Part shown: positions 25,648 through 34,031 of the stretch, piece by piece
Layout: each line of letters begins with the position of its first letter
Numbering within the stretch: position 1 is the stretch's first letter
Origin: Chloroflexi bacterium GWC2_73_18
GTDB taxonomy: Bacteria > Chloroflexota > Limnocylindria > Limnocylindrales > CSP1-4
Length of the DNA stretch: 34,341 nucleotides
Reading direction: 5' to 3'
Assembly: GCA_001794945.1 (NCBI GenBank)
Contig: MGMJ01000007.1
Coordinates: forward strand, 1 to 34,341
Position numbers and translations under genes: made by a program
The notes under the pieces: generated by a model
What the model was told of the DNA's origin: nothing
Databases searched by the model: none
What the model saw: the letters and a program-made list of their open reading frames with translations, nothing else

Positions 25648-26835
25648 GTGAACGGCAGGCGACCCGGCCTCGCCGAGGCCATCAGCCCTGAGCTCGTGGC
25701 TCTCGCCCTGGTCGTCGTCCTGGGCGGGTCGCTCCTCCTGGGGATCACCGTCAGTGGCGCCGGCCTCGGCGCCGACGGGGGCGACGCCACGCCGACGGCC
25801 GTCCCGGAGACGCCCGCGCCGACGCCCAGCAGGTCGGCCGCGGTCGATCAGGCCGACGTCTCGCTGGCGATCTCGGTGAACGACAACCTCTCGGCGAGCG
25901 GGGCGGATCTGAGCACCGTCCTCGCCGCGCCCAGCCTCGACGCGCCGGCCCTGGTGACGGCGATCCGCGAGATCGCCGCCACGGCGCGGTACGGGACGGC
26001 AGTGGCGGACCGGCTCCGGCAGCGGAGCGGCTCGGCCACGGTCGGGGCCAGGCTGGCCGTCCTTTACGGCGACCTCCTCGACGCGGCGGCCGTGGCCTCG
26101 TCGACGCTCCTGACCGATACCGCGACCCTGACCGCGATCGCCCGCCAGATCGTCGTGCGGCTGGGAGATGTACCGGCCGTGACCGCAGAGCTGACGACCC
26201 TGCTCGCCCCCGCGTCGGCCCCGAGCTCGGGGCCGCCCAGCGCGTCTCCCTCCCCGACCGGAAGTGCGCCGGGCCCTTCTCCGAGCGGCGAGACTCCCAG
26301 CCCATCGGCCACGCCGGAGACGAGCCCTGCGGCGACCCCCTCGCCGACCCCGCCTCCGGGTCCCGGGCCCAACCAGCTGGCCGCCGCCGGTTTCGAGTCG
26401 GGCGTTGGTCTCCCCTGGGAGCTCCACCTGGAGGCGAGTGACGCCATGGCGACCCTGGTCGCCGACACCTCCACGGCGGAGCAAGGCACCACCTCGGCCC
26501 GTATCGATATCAGCGCGGGGTCGAGCTCGCGGGCCGGGGTCAGCCTCCGGCAGGGCAACATGTCTCTCGTCCCGGGGCAGCGGTACGTCTTCCGCGTGGC
26601 GCTGCGCGCGACCGTCCCGCGCGAGGTGGGCCTGCGTGTCGTATCGATCGGCGGCGACACCTACAGCACGCGCATCTTCACGGTCGGCAACGAGTGGATG
26701 ATCGCGACCTTCGAGTTCACCGCCGTCGTCTCCGACACCTCGGCCTACTGGGAGATCGACGTCGGGCGCTCGAACACGACCGTCTGGGTCGACGACGCCT
26801 GGCTCGGCGAGGCGGCGATCCCACTGGCGCCCTGA
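25648..26835 (+). CDS. Exported/anchored protein with Pro/Ser-rich linker and C-terminal CenC-like carbohydrate-binding domain
   Basis: N-term TM ELVALALVVVLGGSLLLGITVSG; linker SPSPTGSAPGPSPSGETPSPSATPETSPAATPSPTPPPG; C-term NQLAAAGFESGVGLPWELHLEAS...YVFRVALRATVPREVGLRVV...NTTVWVDDAWLGE (CBM4/9-like). Confidence 0.65.
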   Translation: MNGRRPGLAEAISPELVALALVVVLGGSLLLGITVSGAGLGADGGDATPTAVPETPAPTPSRSAAVDQADVSLAISVNDNLSASGADLSTVLAAPSLDAPALVTAIREIAATARYGTAVADRLRQRSGSATVGARLAVLYGDLLDAAAVASSTLLTDTATLTAIARQIVVRLGDVPAVTAELTTLLAPASAPSSGPPSASPSPTGSAPGPSPSGETPSPSATPETSPAATPSPTPPPGPGPNQLAAAGFESGVGLPWELHLEASDAMATLVADTSTAEQGTTSARIDISAGSSSRAGVSLRQGNMSLVPGQRYVFRVALRATVPREVGLRVVSIGGDTYSTRIFTVGNEWMIATFEFTAVVSDTSAYWEIDVGRSNTTVWVDDAWLGEAAIPLAP

Positions 26836-26917
26836 GCAGGGTGAACATGGGGCTGGACGCCGCACGGGTCGACCGGCGACAATAGCGGGCGCTCACCCAG
26901 GGAGGATTCCATCGGCC

Positions 26918-29446
26918 GTGCTCCGCCCCCGCCGCCTCCACGCCCCGCGCCTGGCCGCCCTGGTGGGCGGCCTTCTTCTGGTGGGAGGACTGGTCCCGGC
27001 GCCGGCTGCGGCCGCGCTGGGCGACATCGGCTACCAGGACCGGTCCTTCACCGGCGCGAGCGGCTCGCCGAGCGGCTCCAAGCCGGAGAGCAAGCTCTGG
27101 TGGAACGACGGCTTCTGGTGGGCGAGCCTCTTCGACACGGTCAGCGCCGATTTCCACATCTTCAGGCTCGACCTGGCGACGCAGGCCTGGCAGGACACGG
27201 GCGTCCTGCTCGATCCCCGCACCAACAGCCGCGCCGACGTGCTGTGGGACGGCACCCACCTCTACGTCGCCTCGCACGTCTACTCCACCAACCCGGCGAC
27301 GGGCTACCCGAGCCGCCTCTACCGCTTCAGCTACAACGCGGCGACCGACACCTACTCCCTCGACACGGGCTTCCCGGTGACGGTCAACGACTACCGGACC
27401 GAGACGCTCGTCGTCGAAAAGGACGGCACGGGGAAGCTGTGGGCCACCTGGACGCAGGGCGGCCAGGTCTGGGTCAACCGGACGATCGGCAATGACCTGA
27501 CCTGGGGCACGCCGTTCGTGCCGGCGGTCAGCGGCACCTCGGTCGCCGCCGACGACATCTCCTCGGTGATCGCCTTCGGCCCCGGCAAGATCGGCGTCAT
27601 GTGGAGCAACCAGAACGTCTCGGCGATCTACTTCGCCGTCCACGTCGACGGCCAGCCGGACACGACCTGGGAGGCGAGCCGCACGGCCGTGCAGGGTCCC
27701 AAGACGGCCGACGATCACGTCAACCTCAAGTCGCTCCAGGCGGGCAGCGACGGGCGCGTCTTCGCCGCCGTGAAGACCTCGATGAGCTCCTCGTCGGCGC
27801 CCCTCAACAACCTGCTGGTGCGCGACCCGGCGACCGGCGATTGGGCGAGCTACCGCTTCGGGCGCGTCTCCGACAGCCATACGCGGCCGATCGTCATGCT
27901 CGACGAGGAGCACGGCGTCATCCACGTTTTCGCCACGGGGCCGCAGCCACCCGGCACCAGCGGCCAGTCGGGCGGGACGATCTACGAGAAGACGTCGCCG
28001 CTCGATAGCATCTCCTTCTCGGACGGGTACGGCACGCCGGTCATCAACGACGCGGACAGCGGCGACATGAACAACGTCACCTCGACCAAGCAGAACGTCA
28101 ACAGCACGACCGGCCTGGTCGTCCTCGCCACCAACGACACGACCCGGCGCTACTGGCACGCCTACCAGTCCCTCGGCGGTGCGCCGGCCCCGCCGGTGGC
28201 GAACTTCAGCGGCACGCCCGTCAGCGGGACGGCGCCGCTCACCGTGGACTTCACCGACCTCTCCAGCGGCAGCCCGACGGGCTGGTCGTGGGCCTTCGGC
28301 GATGGCGGGACCTCCACCCTGCAGAACCCGAACCACGAGTACGTCAACCCGGGCACCTACAGCGTCACCCTCGTCGCCTCGAACGCGGGGGGCGACAGCG
28401 CCCCGGCCACCAAGACCGACTACATCGCGGTGAGCGGCCCGCCGCCGCCCGCCCCGGTCGCCGACTTCAGCGGCACCCCCACCAGCGGAGTCGAGCAGCT
28501 CTCCGTCGACTTCACCGACCTCTCCAGCGGCAGCCCCACCGCCTGGTCGTGGGCCTTCGGCGACGGCGGCACCTCGACCCTGCAGAACCCGAGCCACTTC
28601 TACGCCGCGCCGGGCACCTACACCGTCAGCCTGACGGCGACCAACGCCGGCGGCAGCGACCCCGAGACCAAGACCGGCTACGTCGTCGTCAGCCCGGCCG
28701 CGTCGGCGCCGACGGCCGACTTCAGCGGCACCCCCACCAGCGGCGACGCGCCGCTGGCGGTGCAGTTCAGCGACCTCTCCACCGGCGTCGCCACGAGCTG
28801 GTCGTGGGCCTTCGGCGACGGCGGCACCTCGACCCTGCAGAACCCGAGCCACACCTACGCCGCGGCGGGCACCTACACGGTGGGCCTGACCGCCTCCAAC
28901 AGCGTCGGCGGCGACACCGAGACCAAGGTCGACTACATCACCGTCAGCGCGCCGCCGGCGCCGACCATCCTCACCTTCGCCCCCCTCGCCGACGCCCAGG
29001 TCAAGTCCTCCAGCGCCACCACCAACTACGGGTCGCTGGCCACCCTGCGAGTGCGCGAGGACACCGCCTCGCCGCCGACCACCTACCGCAGCTACCTCAA
29101 GTTCACGGTCAGCGGTATCACCGGGACGGTCAGCGCCATCAAGCTGCGGCTCTTCGTGGTGACCCAGAACAGCAACGACGGCGGGGCCGTCTACGCCGTC
29201 GGCAACGGCTGGGCGGAGGGCACCATCACCTGGAACACCGCGCCCGTCATCGGCCCCACCGCGATCGGCAGCGCCGGCGCGGTGACCCAGAACACGTGGG
29301 TCGAGATCACCCTCGACCCCGGCGCCATCGCCGCCGACGGGACCTACTCCTTCGCCCTCAAGAACGCCAGCACGACGAGCGCCTACTACAACAGCCGCGA
29401 GGCGGCCACCAACCGGCCGCAGCTGGTGATCACCCAGACCCCCTGA
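26918..29446 (+). CDS. Exported protein: beta-propeller-like head, three PKD domains, C-terminal DNRLRE/CBM-like domain
   Basis: Signal peptide LAALVGGLLLVGGLVPAPAAAA; head SKPESKLWWNDGFWWASLFDT...; three PKD repeats (PLTVDFTDLSSGSPTGWSWAFGDGGTSTLQNPNHEYVNPGTYSVTL); C-term FAPLADAQVKSSSATTNYGSLATLRVREDT...SYLKFTVSG...EGTITWNTAP. Confidence 0.85.
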   Translation: MLRPRRLHAPRLAALVGGLLLVGGLVPAPAAAALGDIGYQDRSFTGASGSPSGSKPESKLWWNDGFWWASLFDTVSADFHIFRLDLATQAWQDTGVLLDPRTNSRADVLWDGTHLYVASHVYSTNPATGYPSRLYRFSYNAATDTYSLDTGFPVTVNDYRTETLVVEKDGTGKLWATWTQGGQVWVNRTIGNDLTWGTPFVPAVSGTSVAADDISSVIAFGPGKIGVMWSNQNVSAIYFAVHVDGQPDTTWEASRTAVQGPKTADDHVNLKSLQAGSDGRVFAAVKTSMSSSSAPLNNLLVRDPATGDWASYRFGRVSDSHTRPIVMLDEEHGVIHVFATGPQPPGTSGQSGGTIYEKTSPLDSISFSDGYGTPVINDADSGDMNNVTSTKQNVNSTTGLVVLATNDTTRRYWHAYQSLGGAPAPPVANFSGTPVSGTAPLTVDFTDLSSGSPTGWSWAFGDGGTSTLQNPNHEYVNPGTYSVTLVASNAGGDSAPATKTDYIAVSGPPPPAPVADFSGTPTSGVEQLSVDFTDLSSGSPTAWSWAFGDGGTSTLQNPSHFYAAPGTYTVSLTATNAGGSDPETKTGYVVVSPAASAPTADFSGTPTSGDAPLAVQFSDLSTGVATSWSWAFGDGGTSTLQNPSHTYAAAGTYTVGLTASNSVGGDTETKVDYITVSAPPAPTILTFAPLADAQVKSSSATTNYGSLATLRVREDTASPPTTYRSYLKFTVSGITGTVSAIKLRLFVVTQNSNDGGAVYAVGNGWAEGTITWNTAPVIGPTAIGSAGAVTQNTWVEITLDPGAIAADGTYSFALKNASTTSAYYNSREAATNRPQLVITQTP
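28192..28950 (+). repeat. Three tandem PKD-domain coding repeats
   Basis: Near-identical blocks such as tggtcgtgggccttcggcgayggcggsacctcsaccctgcagaacccga in all three units. Confidence 0.88.
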
Positions 29447-29512
29447 GGGGTGCGACGGCGGCCGCCAATCGAGCGAGCCGCCCGACCCAGGGTTCGCAGA
29501 CGAAGGCACGGG

Positions 29513-29535
29513 TAGGCAACGACTGACGTTGCCTA
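29513..29535. terminator. Perfect 9-bp inverted repeat between convergent genes; possible bidirectional terminator
   Basis: TAGGCAACG-ACTGA-CGTTGCCTA; lies between stop of 26918-29446 (+) and overlaps the stop of 29533-30573 (-). No T-tract. Confidence 0.5.
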
Positions 29536-30573
29536 GAGGCGATCGAGGATCTGCCCTCGCTTCGCGTGGTACTCCCCGTCGCTGACGAGACGCTCCTGGT
29601 GCAGCTCGCGCAGCTCGAGCAACGCCTCTCGAACGCTGGGACGGCGCGTGTCGCGCGCCGCACTCGGGCCGGCTGCGCGCCCGGCGAGACCGGGGCTCTC
29701 GGGCGAGGCGCCATGGGCTTGACCAGCGTCGGGGCCCTGCGGCCCGGCCGTCGCGCCCGTCGGGCGTCGGTCGGCGCGGAGCCGTTCGGCTGCCAGCCGC
29801 GAAGCCGCGACCAGATCAGCGCCGAGGTCGGGGCTGGCCAGGCCGACCGAGAGACGCACCGGGATCGCGCTCGTCCCCAGGATCGCTGCGATGCCTTCGC
29901 GAACGCGGTCCACAAGCGCCTCGGCCTCTGCCTCATCGGTTTCCGGCAGCAGCGCCCGGAAGCTGCCCGGGCCGGCTCGGGCGACCCTGTCGGCCGATCG
30001 CGATTGGCGCCGCAGCACTGCCGCGACCGCTTCGATCAGCCGGTCGCCCGCCTGGTGGCCGACACGCTGCGCGAGTGCATCCAGCCCGTCGAGCTCGAAG
30101 TGGACCACGCACGCCCGACGACGATACCGATGCAGGCGCTCCTCCTCGAGTTCGAAGGCTGATTCCCAGCTGTCGGCGGTTTCGAGCCCGGTGGCGGAGT
30201 CCGTCAGCTCCGCCCACGGGGGACCGGACGGTCCGTCGACGGCCAGAGACGCCTCCAGTCCCGGCGACGCCGGCTCCGGTTCGCTGAAGTGTGATGCCGC
30301 CGTCGGTAACGGCCTCTGGAGCGCGGGCGCCCCGGAGTCGCCCGCACCGGCCGAGATCGAGCTGTGTCCAGGGCCCGCGGTCTGCGGCACCTGCGCCGCC
30401 GGTGCAGCGAGCCGTCGCCGCACCTCTGATTCCGACAGGTCGTGGAGAAGCTCCGCGCCTTCATGGCGGTTCCGCCGACGCCGTCGGACCTCGGTCAGGA
30501 CCAGCACGATCACGAGGAGGAAGTTGCCGAGAACACCGACCAGGAGGAGCTCGACCGCGGTGTCAACCGGCAT
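29533..30573 (-). CDS. Membrane-anchored degenerate GGDEF protein with C-terminal SHOCT-like domain
   Basis: N-term TM VELLLVGVLGNFLLVIVLVLTEV; RSADRVARAGPGSFRALLPETDEAEAEALVDRVR (GGDEF replaced by GPGSF); C-term EALLELRELHQERLVSDGEYHAKRGQILDRL (SHOCT-like). Confidence 0.75.
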   Translation of the reverse strand: MPVDTAVELLLVGVLGNFLLVIVLVLTEVRRRRRNRHEGAELLHDLSESEVRRRLAAPAAQVPQTAGPGHSSISAGAGDSGAPALQRPLPTAASHFSEPEPASPGLEASLAVDGPSGPPWAELTDSATGLETADSWESAFELEEERLHRYRRRACVVHFELDGLDALAQRVGHQAGDRLIEAVAAVLRRQSRSADRVARAGPGSFRALLPETDEAEAEALVDRVREGIAAILGTSAIPVRLSVGLASPDLGADLVAASRLAAERLRADRRPTGATAGPQGPDAGQAHGASPESPGLAGRAAGPSAARDTRRPSVREALLELRELHQERLVSDGEYHAKRGQILDRL

Positions 30574-30609
30574 GGAGTCGGCTCACGCGCATCGGGTGGA
30601 TCGCCGGCC

Positions 30610-32613
30610 TCAATGGAGGCGCGGGCGCCCGGCTTCGCTCGGGCGGTCGCGCCGGTGCCGGTCGTCGCGCAGTCGCTCCTCGGCGGCCACAAGGGCCGGT
30701 TCGAGGCTGCCCTCCGGGCCTGGGCTGCCCCAGCCGACCGCAAGGTCCAGCGGCACCCGGGAACTGGCCAGCCAGCGCTGGCACGACGCACGGATCCGCT
30801 CGAGATAGCTCTGCGCTCCGGCTTCGTCGGTCTCCGGGAGGAGGAAGCCAAGACGGTCAACGTCGAGCCGCCCCGCGAGGTCGCTTGCCCGGCTTTCGGC
30901 GCGAATCACCTGCCCGACCACCTGGACCGCCCGATCGGCGGTCTCCTCACCGTCTCTTCGCGCCAGGTCCGCGAGGCCGTCCAGGTCGACAAGCCCGGCG
31001 GTGATCGGCCTGCGATATCGCAGCGAGCGAGCGTGTTCGGCGCGCACCTGGCGTTGCCACGCCGCCCGGCTACGGAGGCCCGTGAGAGCGTCGCGGGCGG
31101 ACCCGAGCGGCGGACGCGGCCGATCGCCGGTACCCGCCCGCCGTTCCTGCGCGCGTTCGATCTCGCGTGCCCTGTCCGTCTCCCCCGGGCTGGGCCCGAG
31201 CCCCGCTTCCGAGCCAGCCAGCAGCGACTCCACGGCCCGCCGGAGTCGCTCGTCGTCATCGTCGGCGACGCTGGAGAGGGGTTGATGTCGGTCGCCGGGT
31301 GCGTGGCGAATGCCTGGCGGTCGTGCATCCGTGCTGGCGATCCCGGACGCCGACCCCGGCACGCTCCACGGAGCCTCCGTTCGAGGGACGGTCACCGAGA
31401 TCGGGCCACTTCCCGCCAGGACGACGCGGTCCTTGCCGAGCCGTTTCGCCGTGTACATCGCGGAGTCGGCCGCCGCCATCAGGGCGTCCGCGGTCTCTCC
31501 GTCACCCGGGAAGCCGACGACGCCGATGGAGGCCGTCGTCGGGAGGTGCTTGCCGGCGGGGAGGGCGATGGTCGCGATGGTCGAGCGGATCTTCTCGGCC
31601 ACGATGGAGGCGCCCACGGGGTCGGTCTCCGGCAGCAGCACGATGAACTCGTCGCCGCCGTACCGGGCGGCCATGTCGACGCGACGGATGGTGGCGGTGA
31701 TGCTCGAGGCCGCGGATCTCAGGACCGCGTCGCCCGCCGGATGCCCCAGGCGATCGTTGATCGGCTTGAGGTCGTCGAGGTCCATCATGAGGAGGCAGAA
31801 CCCGCGCCCCGTTCGGGCTGCCCGCTGGATCTCGCGATCGATACCGCGGAACAACGCAGCCCGGTTGGCCAGACCGGTGAGAGCGTCACGGAGGGAGAGG
31901 CGCACCGCCGCGTCTCGGGCGCGTCGCTGTTCGCCCACGAGCACGAGCGCCAGGTACGCGAGCAGGATCAGGCCGGCCAGCTCGACGGCGACCCTGGCGG
32001 TCTCCTCCGGCCCCACCGCAGGCACGCCCGGGGCGACGAACGCGACGACGAGAAGCGCTGCCGCGCTTCCGGCGCCGAGGAAGATCGCGGGTCCCTCACT
32101 TGCCGCCAGGACGGCAGCGGTGACGATCAGGTAGTAGCCGACGAAGAACGGGCTCCTGACGCCGCCGGTCGCGCCGACCATCACCGTGACGAACGCGATC
32201 GCGATCGCGGCCTCGATCGGATACCGCGCTCGCCCGAGCCATCCGCGCGGGATCAGGTCGTTGATGGTGAAGATCGTGATGCCGGTGACCGCGACGGCGA
32301 CGTAGATGAGCGGAGCGGCGTCGGGCCACAGACCGCTGACGGCCACGATCACGGCCGTGACGAGCAGCACCGCATAGCCGACCACCTTGGCCACTCGCTC
32401 GTAGGCGGCGGTGACGTCCGCTTCCGCAGCGAAGGACCGGACCCCGGGGACGGCGCGGTGTGTCTCGGCATCGGGTCGAGCTGGCGGCTGCTCGGGATCA
32501 CGGCCGGCGGGCACCAGGGGCGAGATCAACCGCGTCGCGACGAGCGTGAACGCCAGGGCCATGTTCGCCGCGGTCACCACCGCAAGCACCGTCAGTATCT
32601 GCTCGGTGTTCAC
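30610..32613 (-). CDS. Multi-TM diguanylate cyclase with tandem GGDEF domains (first canonical, second degenerate)
   Basis: ~6-7 TM helices; MDLDDLKPINDRLGHPAGDAVLR...RRVDMAARYGGDEFIVLLPETD (canonical, 31645-31659); second VDLDGLADLARRDGEE...RASDLAGRLDVDRLGFLLPETD (degenerate, 30850-30864). Confidence 0.85.
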   Translation of the reverse strand: MNTEQILTVLAVVTAANMALAFTLVATRLISPLVPAGRDPEQPPARPDAETHRAVPGVRSFAAEADVTAAYERVAKVVGYAVLLVTAVIVAVSGLWPDAAPLIYVAVAVTGITIFTINDLIPRGWLGRARYPIEAAIAIAFVTVMVGATGGVRSPFFVGYYLIVTAAVLAASEGPAIFLGAGSAAALLVVAFVAPGVPAVGPEETARVAVELAGLILLAYLALVLVGEQRRARDAAVRLSLRDALTGLANRAALFRGIDREIQRAARTGRGFCLLMMDLDDLKPINDRLGHPAGDAVLRSAASSITATIRRVDMAARYGGDEFIVLLPETDPVGASIVAEKIRSTIATIALPAGKHLPTTASIGVVGFPGDGETADALMAAADSAMYTAKRLGKDRVVLAGSGPISVTVPRTEAPWSVPGSASGIASTDARPPGIRHAPGDRHQPLSSVADDDDERLRRAVESLLAGSEAGLGPSPGETDRAREIERAQERRAGTGDRPRPPLGSARDALTGLRSRAAWQRQVRAEHARSLRYRRPITAGLVDLDGLADLARRDGEETADRAVQVVGQVIRAESRASDLAGRLDVDRLGFLLPETDEAGAQSYLERIRASCQRWLASSRVPLDLAVGWGSPGPEGSLEPALVAAEERLRDDRHRRDRPSEAGRPRLH

Positions 32614-33188
32614 TCTAGCCGGGCACTCCGTGGGGCCCGTGGGGGCCTCGGGTCACACACGTCACGGGCCCGCTGGTCGTCCGTCGCGCACGTACCTCCG
32701 CGCCCGTCGGGTCAGTGACGACCGCCAGGCCGTGGCGGCAGGCAGCGCTCCTTGGCCCTCGTCCTCCGTCCCGGCACGACCGCGCGGGGATCAGCCGAGC
32801 CGCGATCTCGAGCCTATGGCCGTGAGCCCCGGCAGCTCGCGGCGAAAGGCGCGGAAGCCGTGACAGGGATCGGCGTCGCCAGGCCGACGGCGCGAGCGCC
32901 GGCGAGACGCGTCTCTCGACCACGCGGCCCCGGGGAGCCAAGGATGCGCCAGACACGGTGTCCTCCGGCCGCCGATGTGCCAATCCCGTGGCGATCTGCC
33001 ACCACCAGTGGCCTCAGTCGGCGAGGATCGCGCTCCCCCAGGCGGAGCGCTCCTCGACGCCTTCCCCTGACTCCCGGATCAGGTGTTTCGAATGGTAGCC
33101 GTCCGTATCTCCGCCGACAATAGGCAGCGCCGGGTCGAATCGCCTCTCGCCGCGACGTTCGGCGTGTGCCCGCCGCGAGAGTCTGCGA

Positions 33189-34031
33189 CTAATCTCGACC
33201 GCGTCTCGAGGTCAGCCAGCCGGGCCCGTGCCGAGCGAGATCGAAGAGCCGGCCCAGGGAGTCGCGCTCGCGCTCCGCCGTCCGGGTCGTGCGGTCGCGA
33301 AGCAGCTCCGCGGCGACCGTCCGGTGGTCTGCTGCGCCGGTGCTGTCCGGAGCGTAGCGCGTGATGGGCAGCTGGAACGACGGTGCCTCCGCCAGCCGGA
33401 TGTTCTCGCGGACCGTGGCGGTCAGGACGAGGTGGCCGTGGCGACGGCGCAGCAGTTCGACGACCTCCCGCGAATGGGTGGTCCGATTGACCCGGCAGGC
33501 GAGGATGGCGGAGAGGGTCAGCTGCGGGTTGAGGCGCTGGCTGACCCGTTCCATCGTGGCGATGACGCTGCTGAGGCCGGCCAGGGCGAGGACGTGGCTT
33601 TCCACCGGCACCAGCACCTCATGGCAGACGGCGAGCGGCGCGATCGCGAGGTAGCCCTGGGATGGCGGGCAGTCGACGATGAGGAGGTCCCATCGTGGCG
33701 GCGTCCGCTCGACGGCGCGGATGATACCCAGTGCGATCTCCGTCTCCTGTCGTCGGTCGGCGGCGACGAGCCCCGGAGAGGCCGGCACGAGGTCCACGCC
33801 GGGCGCTGTTGTGGGCCGGGCGAGCACGTGCAGCGCGGCCCGGCCGAACAGCGCGTCCGATGCACTGCGGTCGTCGCGCGGCACGCCCAACCAGGCGGAG
33901 GCCGAGCCCTGAGGGTCGAGGTCCATCACGAGGACGCGCAGGCCCAGTTCGCCGAATGCCGCGGCGAGATTGACCGCGGTCGTGGTCTTGGCGCTACCGC
34001 CCTTGTGGTTGGTGATGGCCAGCGTTCTCAT
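33189..34031 (-). CDS. ParA/Soj-family ATPase
   Basis: MRTLAITNHKGGSAKTTTAVNLAAAFGELGLRVLVMDLDPQGSASAWLG (deviant Walker A KGGxxKT), LLIVDCPPSQGYLA, VTVRENIRLAEAPSF-type C-terminus. Confidence 0.92.
   Translation of the reverse strand: MRTLAITNHKGGSAKTTTAVNLAAAFGELGLRVLVMDLDPQGSASAWLGVPRDDRSASDALFGRAALHVLARPTTAPGVDLVPASPGLVAADRRQETEIALGIIRAVERTPPRWDLLIVDCPPSQGYLAIAPLAVCHEVLVPVESHVLALAGLSSVIATMERVSQRLNPQLTLSAILACRVNRTTHSREVVELLRRRHGHLVLTATVRENIRLAEAPSFQLPITRYAPDSTGAADHRTVAAELLRDRTTRTAERERDSLGRLFDLARHGPGWLTSRRGRD

Noticed and set aside
32614-33188. c-di-GMP riboswitch upstream of the GGDEF gene
   Set aside because: I looked for GEMM-type conserved segments on the minus strand and did not recognise them; Infernal with RF01051/RF01786 would be decisive.
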